From: Planctomycetaceae bacterium
Lineage (GTDB): Bacteria; Planctomycetota; Planctomycetia; Planctomycetales; Planctomycetaceae
Direction: 5' to 3'
DNA: 37,960 bases
Assembly (NCBI GenBank): GCA_021732845.1
Contig: JAKFUF010000117.1
Coordinates: forward strand, 1-37,960
This document shows, piece by piece, positions 24,582-33,195 of this stretch (positions are counted from its first letter, which is position 1; the number at the start of each line of letters is the position of its first letter). The position numbers and the translations under genes are program-made. The notes beneath the pieces were generated by a model. The model saw nothing but the letters and a program-made list of their open reading frames with translations. It was not told the origin of the DNA and made no database searches.

Positions 24582-26909
24582 ATGCGACTGACTTTACGAA
24601 CACTTCTCGCCTATCTGGACGATGTGCTGGAGCCGGCCGACTCGCGGGCGATCAGCGAACAGATCAATGCCAGCCCCGCCGCGAGCGAACTGGTGGGCAA
24701 GACGCGGGACGTGATTCGCCGCCGCCGGCTGTCGGCCCCGGCGGTCTCTGGTGCCGGCATGGGGGTCGATCCCAACGCCGTTGCCGAATATCTGGACAGC
24801 AATCTGTCTCCGGAAGGCGTGGCGGATGTGGAGCGGATCTGTCTGGATTCGGAGATGCATCTGGCGGAAGTGGCGGCCTGCCATCAGATTCTGACTCTGC
24901 TGATGGGTGAGCCGGTTGATGTCACACCCGCCATGCGCGAGCGGATGTATGGACTGGGGCCGGTAGCCACGCCACTGCGTTCGCCAGGCTCATCCCAAGG
25001 TTCGGCGCGAATCGGGGTTCAGCCAGCAGCGGCACACTCACCCACGCCGCCCAGCGCGCTGGGAACACCCACCCAGCGAGATGCGGCTGGCTTCGCCGCC
25101 GCACCAGCAGCTTCGAATGGTGCTGAGGTCTCCGTCGCAGCGGCGGCTCACTCACCCAAACCGCCGCCGCCGTTTCAACAGGGGCTGCCGGACTATCTGC
25201 GCGAGCCACCGTTGTGGAAGACTCCGTTCGCCTACTGGAGCGTGGTGGCGGTGCTGGTCCTGATCTGGGGCTGGGCCATGATCTACTTCTTCCAGTCGAC
25301 ACCACCGATGGTGGCGAACAACGGCGGCAACGCGGAAGCGGACGTCAAAGTGGCGGCCAACACGCCCAAGAAGCCGGGCCAGTCGGATGCCGAATTGGCG
25401 GGAATTCCGGTGAAGAAACCCGAAACCGAGAAGCCCGCCGATGACGCCTCGGCCAAGCCCTCGGTGGCGGGCATTGATCCTCCGCCTCCGGCAGACATGC
25501 CGGAAGAACCCAAGGAAGCCACTGAATTGGCGACCGTGGAAGGCAGCAAGCCGGCGAGAACTCTCCCGACAGAGACACCGAAGAAAATGCCGGTCGAAGC
25601 CGGAGCCGAGCCCAAGGTGGTGCCGATGCCGCCGCCCACAACCGACACCCCCGAGGAGACCACTGACACACCAGCCACCCCGAAAAAGCCCGTGGACCCG
25701 ATGCCGGACACGCCTCCCAAGAAGACGACGGAAGTCGCCGTCGTGACTCCCGGCGGCAAACCGGTGGCCATGGGTGCGGAAATTGCCACCTACCGCTCCT
25801 TTGATGGCCTGGTGATGGTGTTCGACCCCGCGCAGCAACACTGGTATCCATTGGCGCGGCGCACCATGATTCGTGCCGGGGACGTGCTGGCGGTTCCCGA
25901 GCCGTTTGAAGGGCTGTTTGAATTCGACCAGGGCAAGGGAACGGTCCGGTTGCTGGACGGGACTCTGGCCGGAGTCATCGGGGAAAATCCGGTGGCTGCC
26001 ACCGGTTGGGTACTGGATCGCGGCCGGATGGTGATGAAGCTGACCGCCGGGGCCTCGCGCAAGCCATTCGCCTTGAAGGTGCGGCAGACAATCTGGTCCG
26101 TGGAATTGCTGAGCGACGACACGGTGATCGGCGTGGAAGTTGTGCCACGGATCCCGCAGGCGTTGGAAGAGGATCTGACGGGCCGCGAGTTTACCGGGGC
26201 CATCTTTGTCGAGACCGGCAGCGCCCGCGTCATCGCCCCCGACAAGACCTCACAGACCGTCATGGAGGCCAATTGGTATCCGCTCACCGCGGAGACCCAG
26301 GTTTCGGGCAGTCCGAAATGGCTTGGAGAATCGATGCTGTCGAAGGTCCAGCGGCAGCAGGCCAAGGTGTTTGAAGATCTGCTGGTCGATCCGATGGCGA
26401 CCTCCCGCACGGCCATCGATCTGATTGCTCCGGGCGTGGCTTCCGATCGTCGTCCACAACTGGCCCGTCTGGCCGTGGCGACGCTGGACCTGATGGGGGC
26501 GTATGCGCCGCTGTTGGACGCGCTGAAAAGTGAAACGGGCCACGAAGAATCGCGGCTGATGGCCATTCATGGCCTGCAACTGTGGCTGCCACGTCAACCG
26601 GAGAACCGAGACCTGCTGCGGGATGAACTGGCCAAACGCTTCCAGCCCGCCGACGTGGACGCGATGTACCGCCTGTTGTGGGGCTTCAATGAGAATGATG
26701 CCAAGGACAAGGAAGCGTCGAAAAAACTCGTGGAGTGGCTGGGACACCCCGAGATTTCAATCCGTGAACTGGCCTTCTACCACGTGTTGGCGCTGACCGG
26801 GAATTCAAAGCGGTATGACTATCGCCCGAACGCTTCGCCGCCGCAGCGCGAATCGGCGCTGAAGAGCTGGAAGAACCACATCAAGAACGGAACGCTGGTT
26901 GCGCCGTAA
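24582..26909 (+). CDS. Anti-sigma-like membrane protein with long Pro/Lys/Ala linker
   Basis: The 775-residue protein begins with two similar helical units (LLAYLDDVLEPADSRAISEQ, and AVAEYLDSNLSPEGVADVER) like the zf-HC2 anti-sigma fold without the zinc Cys/His. One membrane span lies at about 216-237 (YWSVVAVLVLIWGWAMIYFF). A long Pro/Lys/Glu/Thr-rich linker (about 240-395) leads to a beta-rich region (about 400-560; YPLARRTMIRAGDVLAVPEP) resembling FecR-like sensors, and a helical C-terminus. It probably passes a signal across the inner membrane; no sigma factor gene is next to it, so regulation of a sigma factor is an inference. No strong ribosome site is seen before the ATG. Confidence 0.75.
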   Translation: MRLTLRTLLAYLDDVLEPADSRAISEQINASPAASELVGKTRDVIRRRRLSAPAVSGAGMGVDPNAVAEYLDSNLSPEGVADVERICLDSEMHLAEVAACHQILTLLMGEPVDVTPAMRERMYGLGPVATPLRSPGSSQGSARIGVQPAAAHSPTPPSALGTPTQRDAAGFAAAPAASNGAEVSVAAAAHSPKPPPPFQQGLPDYLREPPLWKTPFAYWSVVAVLVLIWGWAMIYFFQSTPPMVANNGGNAEADVKVAANTPKKPGQSDAELAGIPVKKPETEKPADDASAKPSVAGIDPPPPADMPEEPKEATELATVEGSKPARTLPTETPKKMPVEAGAEPKVVPMPPPTTDTPEETTDTPATPKKPVDPMPDTPPKKTTEVAVVTPGGKPVAMGAEIATYRSFDGLVMVFDPAQQHWYPLARRTMIRAGDVLAVPEPFEGLFEFDQGKGTVRLLDGTLAGVIGENPVAATGWVLDRGRMVMKLTAGASRKPFALKVRQTIWSVELLSDDTVIGVEVVPRIPQALEEDLTGREFTGAIFVETGSARVIAPDKTSQTVMEANWYPLTAETQVSGSPKWLGESMLSKVQRQQAKVFEDLLVDPMATSRTAIDLIAPGVASDRRPQLARLAVATLDLMGAYAPLLDALKSETGHEESRLMAIHGLQLWLPRQPENRDLLRDELAKRFQPADVDAMYRLLWGFNENDAKDKEASKKLVEWLGHPEISIRELAFYHVLALTGNSKRYDYRPNASPPQRESALKSWKNHIKNGTLVAP

Positions 26910-26960
26910 GCTCTGTTCGATCCATAAATCAGGTTCGCTTGTCGCGGACCGGCCGCAAGT

Positions 26961-27015
26961 GCGAGGGATCGGCCTGACTGCCGTCTTTTGAGACTCAAGT
27001 CGGCCGATTCCTCGC
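26961..27015. repeat. Imperfect inverted repeat downstream of the anti-sigma-like gene
   Basis: The arms GCGAGGGATCGGCCTGACT (26961-26979) and its near reverse complement (26998-27015) differ by one mismatch and one bulged base, with an 18-base loop. It lies 52 bases after the stop and could act as a terminator hairpin, but no T run follows closely, so a palindromic repeat is as likely. Confidence 0.6.
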
Positions 27016-27063
27016 TTTGACGCTTGTAGTCCCCCGCACAACCCGCAAAATGTGGCGGCAGGG

Positions 27064-27199
27064 ATCTCAAATCTCAAATCTCAAATCTCAAATCTCAAAT
27101 CTCAAATCTCAAATCTCAAATCTCAAATCTCAAATCTCAAATCTCAAATCTCAAATCTCAAATCTCAAATCTCAAATCTCAAATCTCAAATTTCACAGT
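27064..27199. repeat. Heptamer tandem array (ATCTCAA) with conserved end
   Basis: About 18 perfect copies of ATCTCAA run from 27064 to 27189, followed by ATTTCACAGT. The same end occurs after decayed versions at 21102-21133 and, inverted, at 34367-34395. Perfect copies point to recent expansion. The 7-bp unit shifts frame, so any open frame through it is not a gene. Confidence 0.95.
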
Positions 27200-27366
27200 A
27201 AAATGCCTTTTCGTGTCATCCGTCCTTCCGGGCCGGAGTTACGTTCCTCACGGCGGAAGCGTCGCCGATGGTTCGACGTGGCCGCACAGACTGTGACACT
27301 TCTGTCGAACGATGTTGGTCAAGATGGTCCCCCAAAGCGGTATGTGGATCGGATGGTCAGGAATTT

Positions 27367-27469
27367 AACCACGAATCCTACGAATTTCACGAATTGTGCA
27401 CCGGCATGGCCCCACGGGCGATGGAATCCTTCTCGTTGTCATTCGTAGGATTCGTGAAGATTCGTGGTT
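27367..27469. repeat. Inverted pair of CACGAAT-word repeats
   Basis: The left part (27367-27395) reads AACCACGAAT, CCTACGAAT, TTCACGAAT. The right part (27441-27469), reverse-complemented, contains the same words in another order: AACCACGAAT, CTTCACGAAT, CCTACGAAT. I know similar words as dispersed repeats in planctomycete genomes. The inner spacer of about 45 bases shows no gene. Confidence 0.7.
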
Positions 27470-27669
27470 CCCTTTCTCGTTCATGCAAGATCGGCCTTCA
27501 GACAGCATCTTGAAGCGCGCGTATATTTTTTGTCTGCTCCTTCCAGCGTTTTTGAAATCTGAAATTTGAGTTCTGAGATAGATCTGAGATCCAAGTTCTG
27601 TCGAAATCATGCAAGGCCAGTTCGCCCGGCGTCTCCAGCCGTCTCCAAATTGACTGATCAGGAACTTCC

Positions 27670-28842
27670 ATGAACGATACTGTCGTCACCAGCGAGGGCT
27701 GGTTCTCCCGCATGGGCAAGGCATTCGGCGGGATGCTGATTGGGTTTCTGATGTTCGTGGCGGCGTTTCCGGTGCTCTTCATCAACGAGGGGCGGGCGGT
27801 GCATCGGGCGCAGGATTTGGAAGAGGGTGCGAAGAACGCCATTGATGTCGACCCGACCAAGGCGGACCCGAGCCACGAGGGGAAGCTGGTCTTCGCCAAT
27901 GGTTTTGCCACAACGGAGGAAACGCTGGCCGACCCGGTGTTTCTCGTTGAATCGCCGCACGCCTTGAAGCTCAGCCGGCATGTCGAAATGTACCAATGGA
28001 AGGAACGCAAGGATTCGCGCAAGGTGAAGCAAATGGGGGGCGGCGAACGAACGGAAACCACCTACCATTACTCCAAGGTGTGGGAAGACGCGCCGATCCA
28101 TTCCGGCAGTTTTCACACTCGTACTGGACATGAAAACCCAACCCAATGGCCGTTTCCCAACCTGTCGTTGGTGGCGGGCAAGATCACCATGGGAGTGTTC
28201 ACGATCCCGGAGCTGCTGAAGCACTCGCTCAGCCGCTTTCAGCCACTGCCGGCTGAACCAGGCTTGCTGGAAAAGATCAAACTGCCGGAGGGCTCACAGC
28301 CACTCAAGGCACATTCTGGCGGCTTCTACCGCGGCAATGATCCTGTAAATCCCGCTGTGGGAGATGTTCGCATCACGTTCAAAGACGTGCCTGCCGGAGA
28401 TTGTGCGCTGGTCGGTGTGCAAACCGGGGATACCTTCGCCGCGTACAAGACACGCGGCGGCCGCGAGCTGTTTGAACTGCGTTCCGGGAAGCACACCGAA
28501 GAGGCCTTCTTCAAGGAGCTGGTGGCCGAAAACAACATGCTCACCTGGATCCTGCGGGCCGTCGGCACCGGGCTGATGTTTTTTGGCCTGCTGCTGCTGT
28601 TCCGGCCGATCAGCGTGATGGGTGACTTCGTGCCGCTGTTTGGCAACCTGCTCGGCTACGGGATCGGGGCCTTCGCCTTTGTCATCGCACTGTCGTTCTC
28701 GCTCGTCACCATCGGCATCGGCTGGCTCTCCTTTCGTCCGCTGCTTGGCATCGGGCTGCTTGTCGCCGCCGCCGCTCTGGTGACCCTGCTGGCCATGTTC
28801 GGCCGCAAGCGGACGCCGGTGCCGGAAGTGCTGGATGTTTGA
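27670..28842 (+). CDS. TMEM43 family membrane protein
   Basis: The 390-residue protein has one membrane span near the N-terminus (about 19-38; GGMLIGFLMFVAAFPVLFIN), a long extracytoplasmic middle with NEGRAVH directly after the span, and about three spans at the C-terminus (about 297-380). This layout and NEGRAVHRAQDLEEGA match TMEM43 (PF07787), a conserved family of unknown molecular function in bacteria and the inner nuclear membrane in animals. The ATG at 27670 has AGGAA about 8 bases before it. It stands alone after the repeat region. Confidence 0.85.
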   Translation: MNDTVVTSEGWFSRMGKAFGGMLIGFLMFVAAFPVLFINEGRAVHRAQDLEEGAKNAIDVDPTKADPSHEGKLVFANGFATTEETLADPVFLVESPHALKLSRHVEMYQWKERKDSRKVKQMGGGERTETTYHYSKVWEDAPIHSGSFHTRTGHENPTQWPFPNLSLVAGKITMGVFTIPELLKHSLSRFQPLPAEPGLLEKIKLPEGSQPLKAHSGGFYRGNDPVNPAVGDVRITFKDVPAGDCALVGVQTGDTFAAYKTRGGRELFELRSGKHTEEAFFKELVAENNMLTWILRAVGTGLMFFGLLLLFRPISVMGDFVPLFGNLLGYGIGAFAFVIALSFSLVTIGIGWLSFRPLLGIGLLVAAAALVTLLAMFGRKRTPVPEVLDV

Positions 28843-28889
28843 TCGGTGTCGAGGCAGTCACTCCGCAGGCTCGATCGCGAGGCTCGCCC

Positions 28890-30013
28890 GTGGCAGACAT
28901 TCCAAATCCGCATGACCGGCTCTTCAAGGAACTGCTGACGCGGGTGGATGCCGCGCAGGACGTGGCTCGAAATTACCTGCCGCAAGACATCGTCCGGCTG
29001 CTCGACCTATATAACATTGCGTGATTCTGCGACACCTGTCGCGGAACCGCTCGCTGGCGCTCACTCCAGTTCCGCTGGCGGTGTCCCAGAATCACGCACG
29101 GCTATTGGAGTCGATGGAGTTGGAGGAAGACTCCTGGGTCGACCCGGAGCTGCGCGAGTACTTCGCGGACGTCGTGTATCGGGTCAAGTGGCTCGACTCC
29201 CAGGGCGGCAGCGGTGAAGTCTACCTGTACCTGCTGTTTGAGCACAAAAGCCACTCTGACCGGACGACAGCCCATCAGATCCTGCGGTACATGATGCTGA
29301 AGTGGAACGCGCACCTGAAAACAGAATCGCCGCAGTTGCCGCTGCCCTACATCATCCCCCTGGTGTTTTATCACGGCGAGGCCAACTGGACGGCGTCTCG
29401 GACATTTCAGGGGTTGTTTGGCGACAAGATCCCCGCAGAATTGCAGCCCTACGTTCCTCATTTTTCGTATGAGCTTCTCGACCTGTCGCCGCATTCGACG
29501 CGACAGATCGTGGGCGGCCCGCGAGTCGCGGTGACATTCTCAGTGATGCACTCGGTGTTCACCGCGGACCTGAAAGCCCGCGTGCCCGACATCTTGAAAG
29601 CCCTCGCCAACGGAATGCCTGGCGACATAGAATTGCTGAAATTGATCCTGCTGTATCTGATGACCGTCAGTTCCCTGAGCCAGTCAGATCTGTCCGCCGC
29701 CGTCAACTCCGCTTATCAGGGCAACGCGAGGGATGTCATGCCAACACTTGCTGAAACGCTGTTGCAACAAGGTGAGGAGAGGGGGATCCAGAAGGGGATC
29801 GAAGAGGGGAGGCAGCAGGGCGTCCATACCGGCTCCCTCGCCATAGTCTTGCGCGCCGTTCAGCGCAAATTCGGAAGTCTGGATCCTGCCATCCTGGCAT
29901 CACTGGAGCAGCTTTCCACCACAGATCTCGAACTGCTCATTGATGACCTGCCCAACTTCACGTCGACAGGTGACCTGCGGGAATGGCTGGCAAAACGCCT
30001 CCCGGCGCTTTGA
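28890..30013 (+). pseudogene. Rpn-family nuclease/putative transposase gene split by a palindromic element
   Basis: The N-terminal part (GTG at 28890; ADIPNPHDRLFKELLTRVDA to QDIVRLLDL) ends at a stop inside a 79-bp palindrome (29019-29097). The rest continues in another frame (LESMELEEDSWVDPELREYF, FADVVYRV, YLYLLFEHKSHSD, to the stop at 30013). Joined, this is a typical Rpn/Transposase_31 (PF04754) protein of the PD-(D/E)xK nuclease fold; the catalytic D of FADVVYRV and E-x-K of FEHKSHS are both in the second part. C-terminally there is a run of charged GIQKGIEEGRQQG repeats usual for the family. An ATG at 29113 with GGAG 3-7 bases before it could still yield a product holding the catalytic core. 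So the gene is disrupted but possibly not fully dead. Confidence 0.8.
29019..29097. mobile_element. 79-bp palindromic mini-element inside the Rpn gene
   Basis: The ends GCGTGATTCTGCGACACC and GGTGTCCCAGAATCACGC are inverted repeats with one mismatch, and pairing continues inward through CGGAAC/GTTCCG. The whole segment can fold into one long hairpin. It sits between LDL and LESMELEED of the Rpn protein and shifts the frame. It has no coding capacity and resembles REP or MITE-type palindromes. No target duplication is evident. Confidence 0.75.
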
Positions 30014-30260
30014 AACGCCCCGGATGATCTCTCCGCCACCGTCATTCCCTCGCGGAAGGGAATGTCGGTCGTGACTTCATTCACCCGGTTCATTGAACCA
30101 CCATCAGGGACAGCGCGTGAAGGTGCAGGCCAGGTCGGCCAGTCCAGGAAAACGGAGCTGGAATCTTGAAAAGCATCCGCTGTTTCCATGGCCAAAACGA
30201 CAAAGCCCCGCTTCCGATCTGGAAGGCGGGGCTTTTTGAGGTCAAGCGGCGAGGCCGGGA
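30014..30260. other. Intergenic region between convergent genes
   Basis: No gene is supported. A small hairpin with a 7-bp stem CATTCCC/GGGAATG lies at 30043-30064, and a strong terminator at 30202-30237. Confidence 0.6.
30202..30237. terminator. Bidirectional intrinsic terminator
   Basis: AAAGCCCCGCTTCCGATCTG pairs with the following GAAGGCGGGGCTTTTT: a GC-rich stem of about 12 bp (AAGCCCCGC/GCGGGGCTT with inner CTTCC/GGAAG) ended by T runs on both strands. It lies 24 bases after the minus-strand pilin-like gene and about 190 bases after the Rpn gene, so it can serve both. Confidence 0.85.
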
Positions 30261-30596
30261 CTAGTAATCGTTGCCACCGTGTCCGCCCTTGTTGGCTTCC
30301 GGGACTGGCCCAAAGTTGCAGACGATGTCATTCTCGGCGTCGCATTCGTCGACATGGTCCTTGAACGAGCTGCCGAAGGCCCGGCCTTTGCAGCCGGAGA
30401 AGCCACTGTAGTAGTAGGACTGGTTGAGCGAACCGATCGCGGCACCCACGTCTTCAAGTTCCTGGTTCACGCCGCTGGCGACTTCGGTGAGGCCCACCAC
30501 CAGTCCGATCACGGTGATCGTGGCGATCAGCACCAGTTCGGCGGAGACGACGAAACCGGCTTCATCCTTCAGCAGCAGAGTGGCGACGTTGATCAT
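30261..30596 (-). CDS. Flp-pilin-like small protein, paralog A
   Basis: The 111-residue protein starts MINVATLLLKDEAGFVVSAE, followed by LVLIATITVIGLVVGLTEVA, the short basic head, Gly and Glu before a long hydrophobic helix seen in Flp/type IVb pilins. The mature part is small, with ELEDVGAAIGSLNQSYYYSG, two Cys near the end and a Gly/His tail. Similar planctomycete proteins are sometimes mislabelled as aminotransferases; nothing here supports an enzyme. The Glu lies at +6 from the Gly rather than the usual +5, so processing by prepilin peptidase is uncertain. AAGGA lies about 9 bases before the ATG. Paralog B lies 121 bases upstream on the same strand. Confidence 0.8.
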   Translation of the reverse strand: MINVATLLLKDEAGFVVSAELVLIATITVIGLVVGLTEVASGVNQELEDVGAAIGSLNQSYYYSGFSGCKGRAFGSSFKDHVDECDAENDIVCNFGPVPEANKGGHGGNDY

Positions 30597-30717
30597 GGTG
30601 TGCGGTCCTTGTGGATTTGTTGTGTCAAACGAATGTGTGAGAAATTGACGCGGTTGGCGGTCAAAGGGGTTGACCGTTCGAGTTCGGGGCGAAGGGTGGT
30701 CCGGACGGGTGGGCGAA

Positions 30718-31038
30718 TTAGTAGGTATGGCCGGTTGATTCCGCCTGAGGGCCGAGATTGCAGGAGATGTCGTTTTCGTTGTCGCACTCGTCGGCATGGT
30801 CCTTGAAGCTGCTTCCCACCATGCGGGCCTTGCAGCTAGTCAGGCCCTGCATCCTGAAGGACTGATTGACACTGCCGAAGGCGGCGCCCACATCTTCGAG
30901 TTCCTGATTGACGCCATTCGAAACTTCAGTCAGCCCGACAACCAACCCCAGCACGCAGATCGTCGCGATCAGCACGAGTTCCGCGGAAACCACGAAGCCA
31001 GCGTCGTCGTTGAACAGGTGGCGGGCGAGGGTCAGCAT
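30718..31038 (-). CDS. Flp-pilin-like small protein, paralog B
   Basis: The 106-residue protein (MLTLARHLFNDDAGFVVSAE, then LVLIATICVLGLVVGLTEVS) matches paralog A over nearly its whole length, including NQELEDVGAA, SSFKDH, DECD and the ENDI-C-N block near the C-terminus. The ATG has AAAGGA about 9 bases before it. The pair arose by tandem duplication and diverged. No pilus assembly ATPase or TadE gene lies in the window, so the pilin role rests on the N-terminal pattern only. Confidence 0.8.
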   Translation of the reverse strand: MLTLARHLFNDDAGFVVSAELVLIATICVLGLVVGLTEVSNGVNQELEDVGAAFGSVNQSFRMQGLTSCKARMVGSSFKDHADECDNENDISCNLGPQAESTGHTY

Positions 31039-31513
31039 GTTGGCAAGTCCTTTGTCTGGGGAGAGTTGTCTCGGTTGATGTTCAGATCATTAAGCACGCT
31101 GAATGCCAGTCTGAACAAAATGTTTCAGGGATCGCACACCCTGTAAGCGCCATGAGACACATCGACCGCAACGGCAGGATGTTACGTAAAGCCGCTCGGC
31201 GTCCGACCCGCGCCCGGGGCCAGTTCTTCCCGCTTGAGCGCCGTGGTGGTTTCGCCTCACGGATGTTGCCGGCGGCAACGAATGATGCTGAAAGGCAACG
31301 GGTGCGGGAACTGCCTGATCTGCCCATTACGGCAGGGACCCTCTGTGCAGCAAGGGGAATCCCCATGCCGAGTTCAGCAATAAACCTCCATGCACGGGCC
31401 GATCTGTAGTCTATGTTTGTCAGGTTTGAGGAAGTTCACTTTGCACGAACTCGTCAGGCCATCGCGCTCGTTCAAATTCAGTTGTCGCCGTTGTCAGCCC
31501 CATTCAAATTGCA
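31039..31513. other. Divergent intergenic region
   Basis: About 475 bases between the pilin-like pair (minus) and the HD-GYP gene (plus), so it should contain promoters for both directions. I see no gene, repeat or clear promoter boxes. Confidence 0.55.
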
Positions 31514-33100
31514 ATGCCACAAAAAAAACACACCCCGTCAGTCGAGCAGGCGAAAGTCGCCGCCTTCATTCTGGAGAGTGAACTCTCGGCCAGTGTGACG
31601 GTGTTTGACGGTGAAACCGGTGTGAAGTTGGTCGCGGCGCTGAACGAGCCGATTTTGGAAGACGTGGACATTGTGGCCAGCGCCGGCCTGAAACGGCCGC
31701 GGATTTGTGCCAACGGGAATCAAGGTTGGCAGGCAGTTTTGCCGTTGAGGTTTGGCCCGATGACCCTGGTCGCCGTGGCTCGGGTGAAACGGCTGGCCCC
31801 CGAAGGTCCGGTGGCCGACGAAGAGCAGCGGCGGCTGGAGAAGTGGTGTGGCCTGCTCGTCGAAAAGCTGACCGCCAGCCATGAACGCGGCAATGAAGCC
31901 ACCGCCCGCGAGCGGGAGGCCGGCTCGGTGATCGCCGCGATGGATGTCCTGTTGCGCACCGGCCGTCTGACCGGTGACCGTGCGGTCTTTCAACGCCATG
32001 TGCTGAAGGCCATCTGCAGCGTCCTGGGAGTGCGTGCCGCCACCTGGATCCCGATGGACCCCAGCGCCTCCGTCGTCACCCGGGGCATCGCCAACCTGTC
32101 CAACTGGGACTGGCGACAGGTCGTCGCCAGCCTTGTGCCCCGCATCTCCGATGATCGCCTGGGCCTGCTGATCGACAATGTCGTCCCCCGCGGGCTCCTG
32201 GCCAACCGGCTGCCCGATCTGCGGAACATCATGGTGATGCGCGTGCAGGAAGAAGGCGCGGCCGGTTACCTGATCGCCTTTGACCGGGTGGCTCGCGCCG
32301 AAAAGGGACGCAGCGACCTGGATGCGCCGCTCGACTTCCGCCGCGGTGATGCCGCCCTCATGGCACCGTTTGCGACATTGCTTGGTGCTCAGGCTCGCGC
32401 GTCATCCCGCCACGATGAAATGAAGGAACTGGTCGTGGGACTGACACGCTCGCTCACCTCGGCGATCGATGCGAAGGATCCCTACACCTTCGGCCACAGC
32501 GAGCGCGTGGCTCGAATCGCGGTCGAATTGGCCCGCGAAATGGGCCTCGGCGCGGAAGCGCAGAGCGACATTTATCTGGTGGGCCTGCTGCATGACATCG
32601 GCAAAATCGGCGTTCGCGATTCGGTGTTGGGTAAGAACGGACCGCTGACCGACGAAGAACGCGACCATATCAACCAGCACCCGCGCATCGGTTACCGCAT
32701 TCTGCTGGGCATCGGTGCCATCAAGCATCTTCTGGGTGGGGTGCTGTACCATCACGAGCAGTTTAACGGTGCCGGATATCCCGACGGACTGGCGGGGGAG
32801 AAGATCCCACAGATTGCCCGGATCATCGCGGTGGCCGACAGCTTCGATGCGATGCGCTCCGACCGCCCCTATCGGCCAGGCATGCCCCTGGGGCGAGTCG
32901 AGTCAATCCTGTCGGGCGGTTCCGGGACGCAGTGGGATCCGGAAGTCATCGACGCCTATGAACGCTGCAAACAAAAAGTCAGCGAGATTCGCGAGCAGGG
33001 GGTCGGCGAATCGCTCCGCCTCGCTCTCGACGGCGCGATGCGGCACGCACCCCATATTGACCAGTCGATCAGCTTTAGCGCGCACCGCGTGCCGGTGTGA
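31514..33100 (+). CDS. HD-GYP domain protein with N-terminal sensor region
   Basis: The 528-residue soluble protein has an HD-GYP domain at about 305-490: HSERVARIA (H328), LLHDIGKIGV (H360-D361, K364), NQHPRIGYRIL (H389), HHEQFNGAGYPDGL (H413-H414 and the GYP triplet), and VADSFDAM with RPYRPG. The family hydrolyses cyclic di-GMP or related cyclic dinucleotides using a metal pair; the key residues are all present. The usual D in HHExxDGxGYP is N here (HHEQFNG), a common variation. Residues 1-300 look like a GAF-type sensor with a helical linker, without a response-regulator receiver. No ribosome site is obvious before the ATG at 31514. With the cyclase and kinases it adds a nucleotide-signalling component. 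Confidence 0.88.
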   Translation: MPQKKHTPSVEQAKVAAFILESELSASVTVFDGETGVKLVAALNEPILEDVDIVASAGLKRPRICANGNQGWQAVLPLRFGPMTLVAVARVKRLAPEGPVADEEQRRLEKWCGLLVEKLTASHERGNEATAREREAGSVIAAMDVLLRTGRLTGDRAVFQRHVLKAICSVLGVRAATWIPMDPSASVVTRGIANLSNWDWRQVVASLVPRISDDRLGLLIDNVVPRGLLANRLPDLRNIMVMRVQEEGAAGYLIAFDRVARAEKGRSDLDAPLDFRRGDAALMAPFATLLGAQARASSRHDEMKELVVGLTRSLTSAIDAKDPYTFGHSERVARIAVELAREMGLGAEAQSDIYLVGLLHDIGKIGVRDSVLGKNGPLTDEERDHINQHPRIGYRILLGIGAIKHLLGGVLYHHEQFNGAGYPDGLAGEKIPQIARIIAVADSFDAMRSDRPYRPGMPLGRVESILSGGSGTQWDPEVIDAYERCKQKVSEIREQGVGESLRLALDGAMRHAPHIDQSISFSAHRVPV

Positions 33101-33195
33101 GCCCGGTTGTTGACCATCGGCTGTGTTTCGGCGAGAACCAGTGAATCTGAGTCGAAGACCCTCCGTGGTCCCACTTCAGATTCCGGGATGAGCCG

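Larger units (their letters stand above)
26910..27669. other. 760-base intergenic repeat region
   Basis: No gene is supported. From left to right it holds an imperfect inverted repeat (26961-27015), a heptamer array (27064-27199), a pair of CACGAAT-word repeats (27367-27469) and a short decayed heptamer-like stretch (about 27551-27592). The TMEM43 ribosome site AGGAA lies at its right end. Confidence 0.75.

Noticed and set aside
30043-30064. Hairpin CATTCCC/GGGAATG after the Rpn gene as a terminator
   Set aside because: The stem is short and no T run follows; the hairpin at 30202-30237 is a far better terminator.
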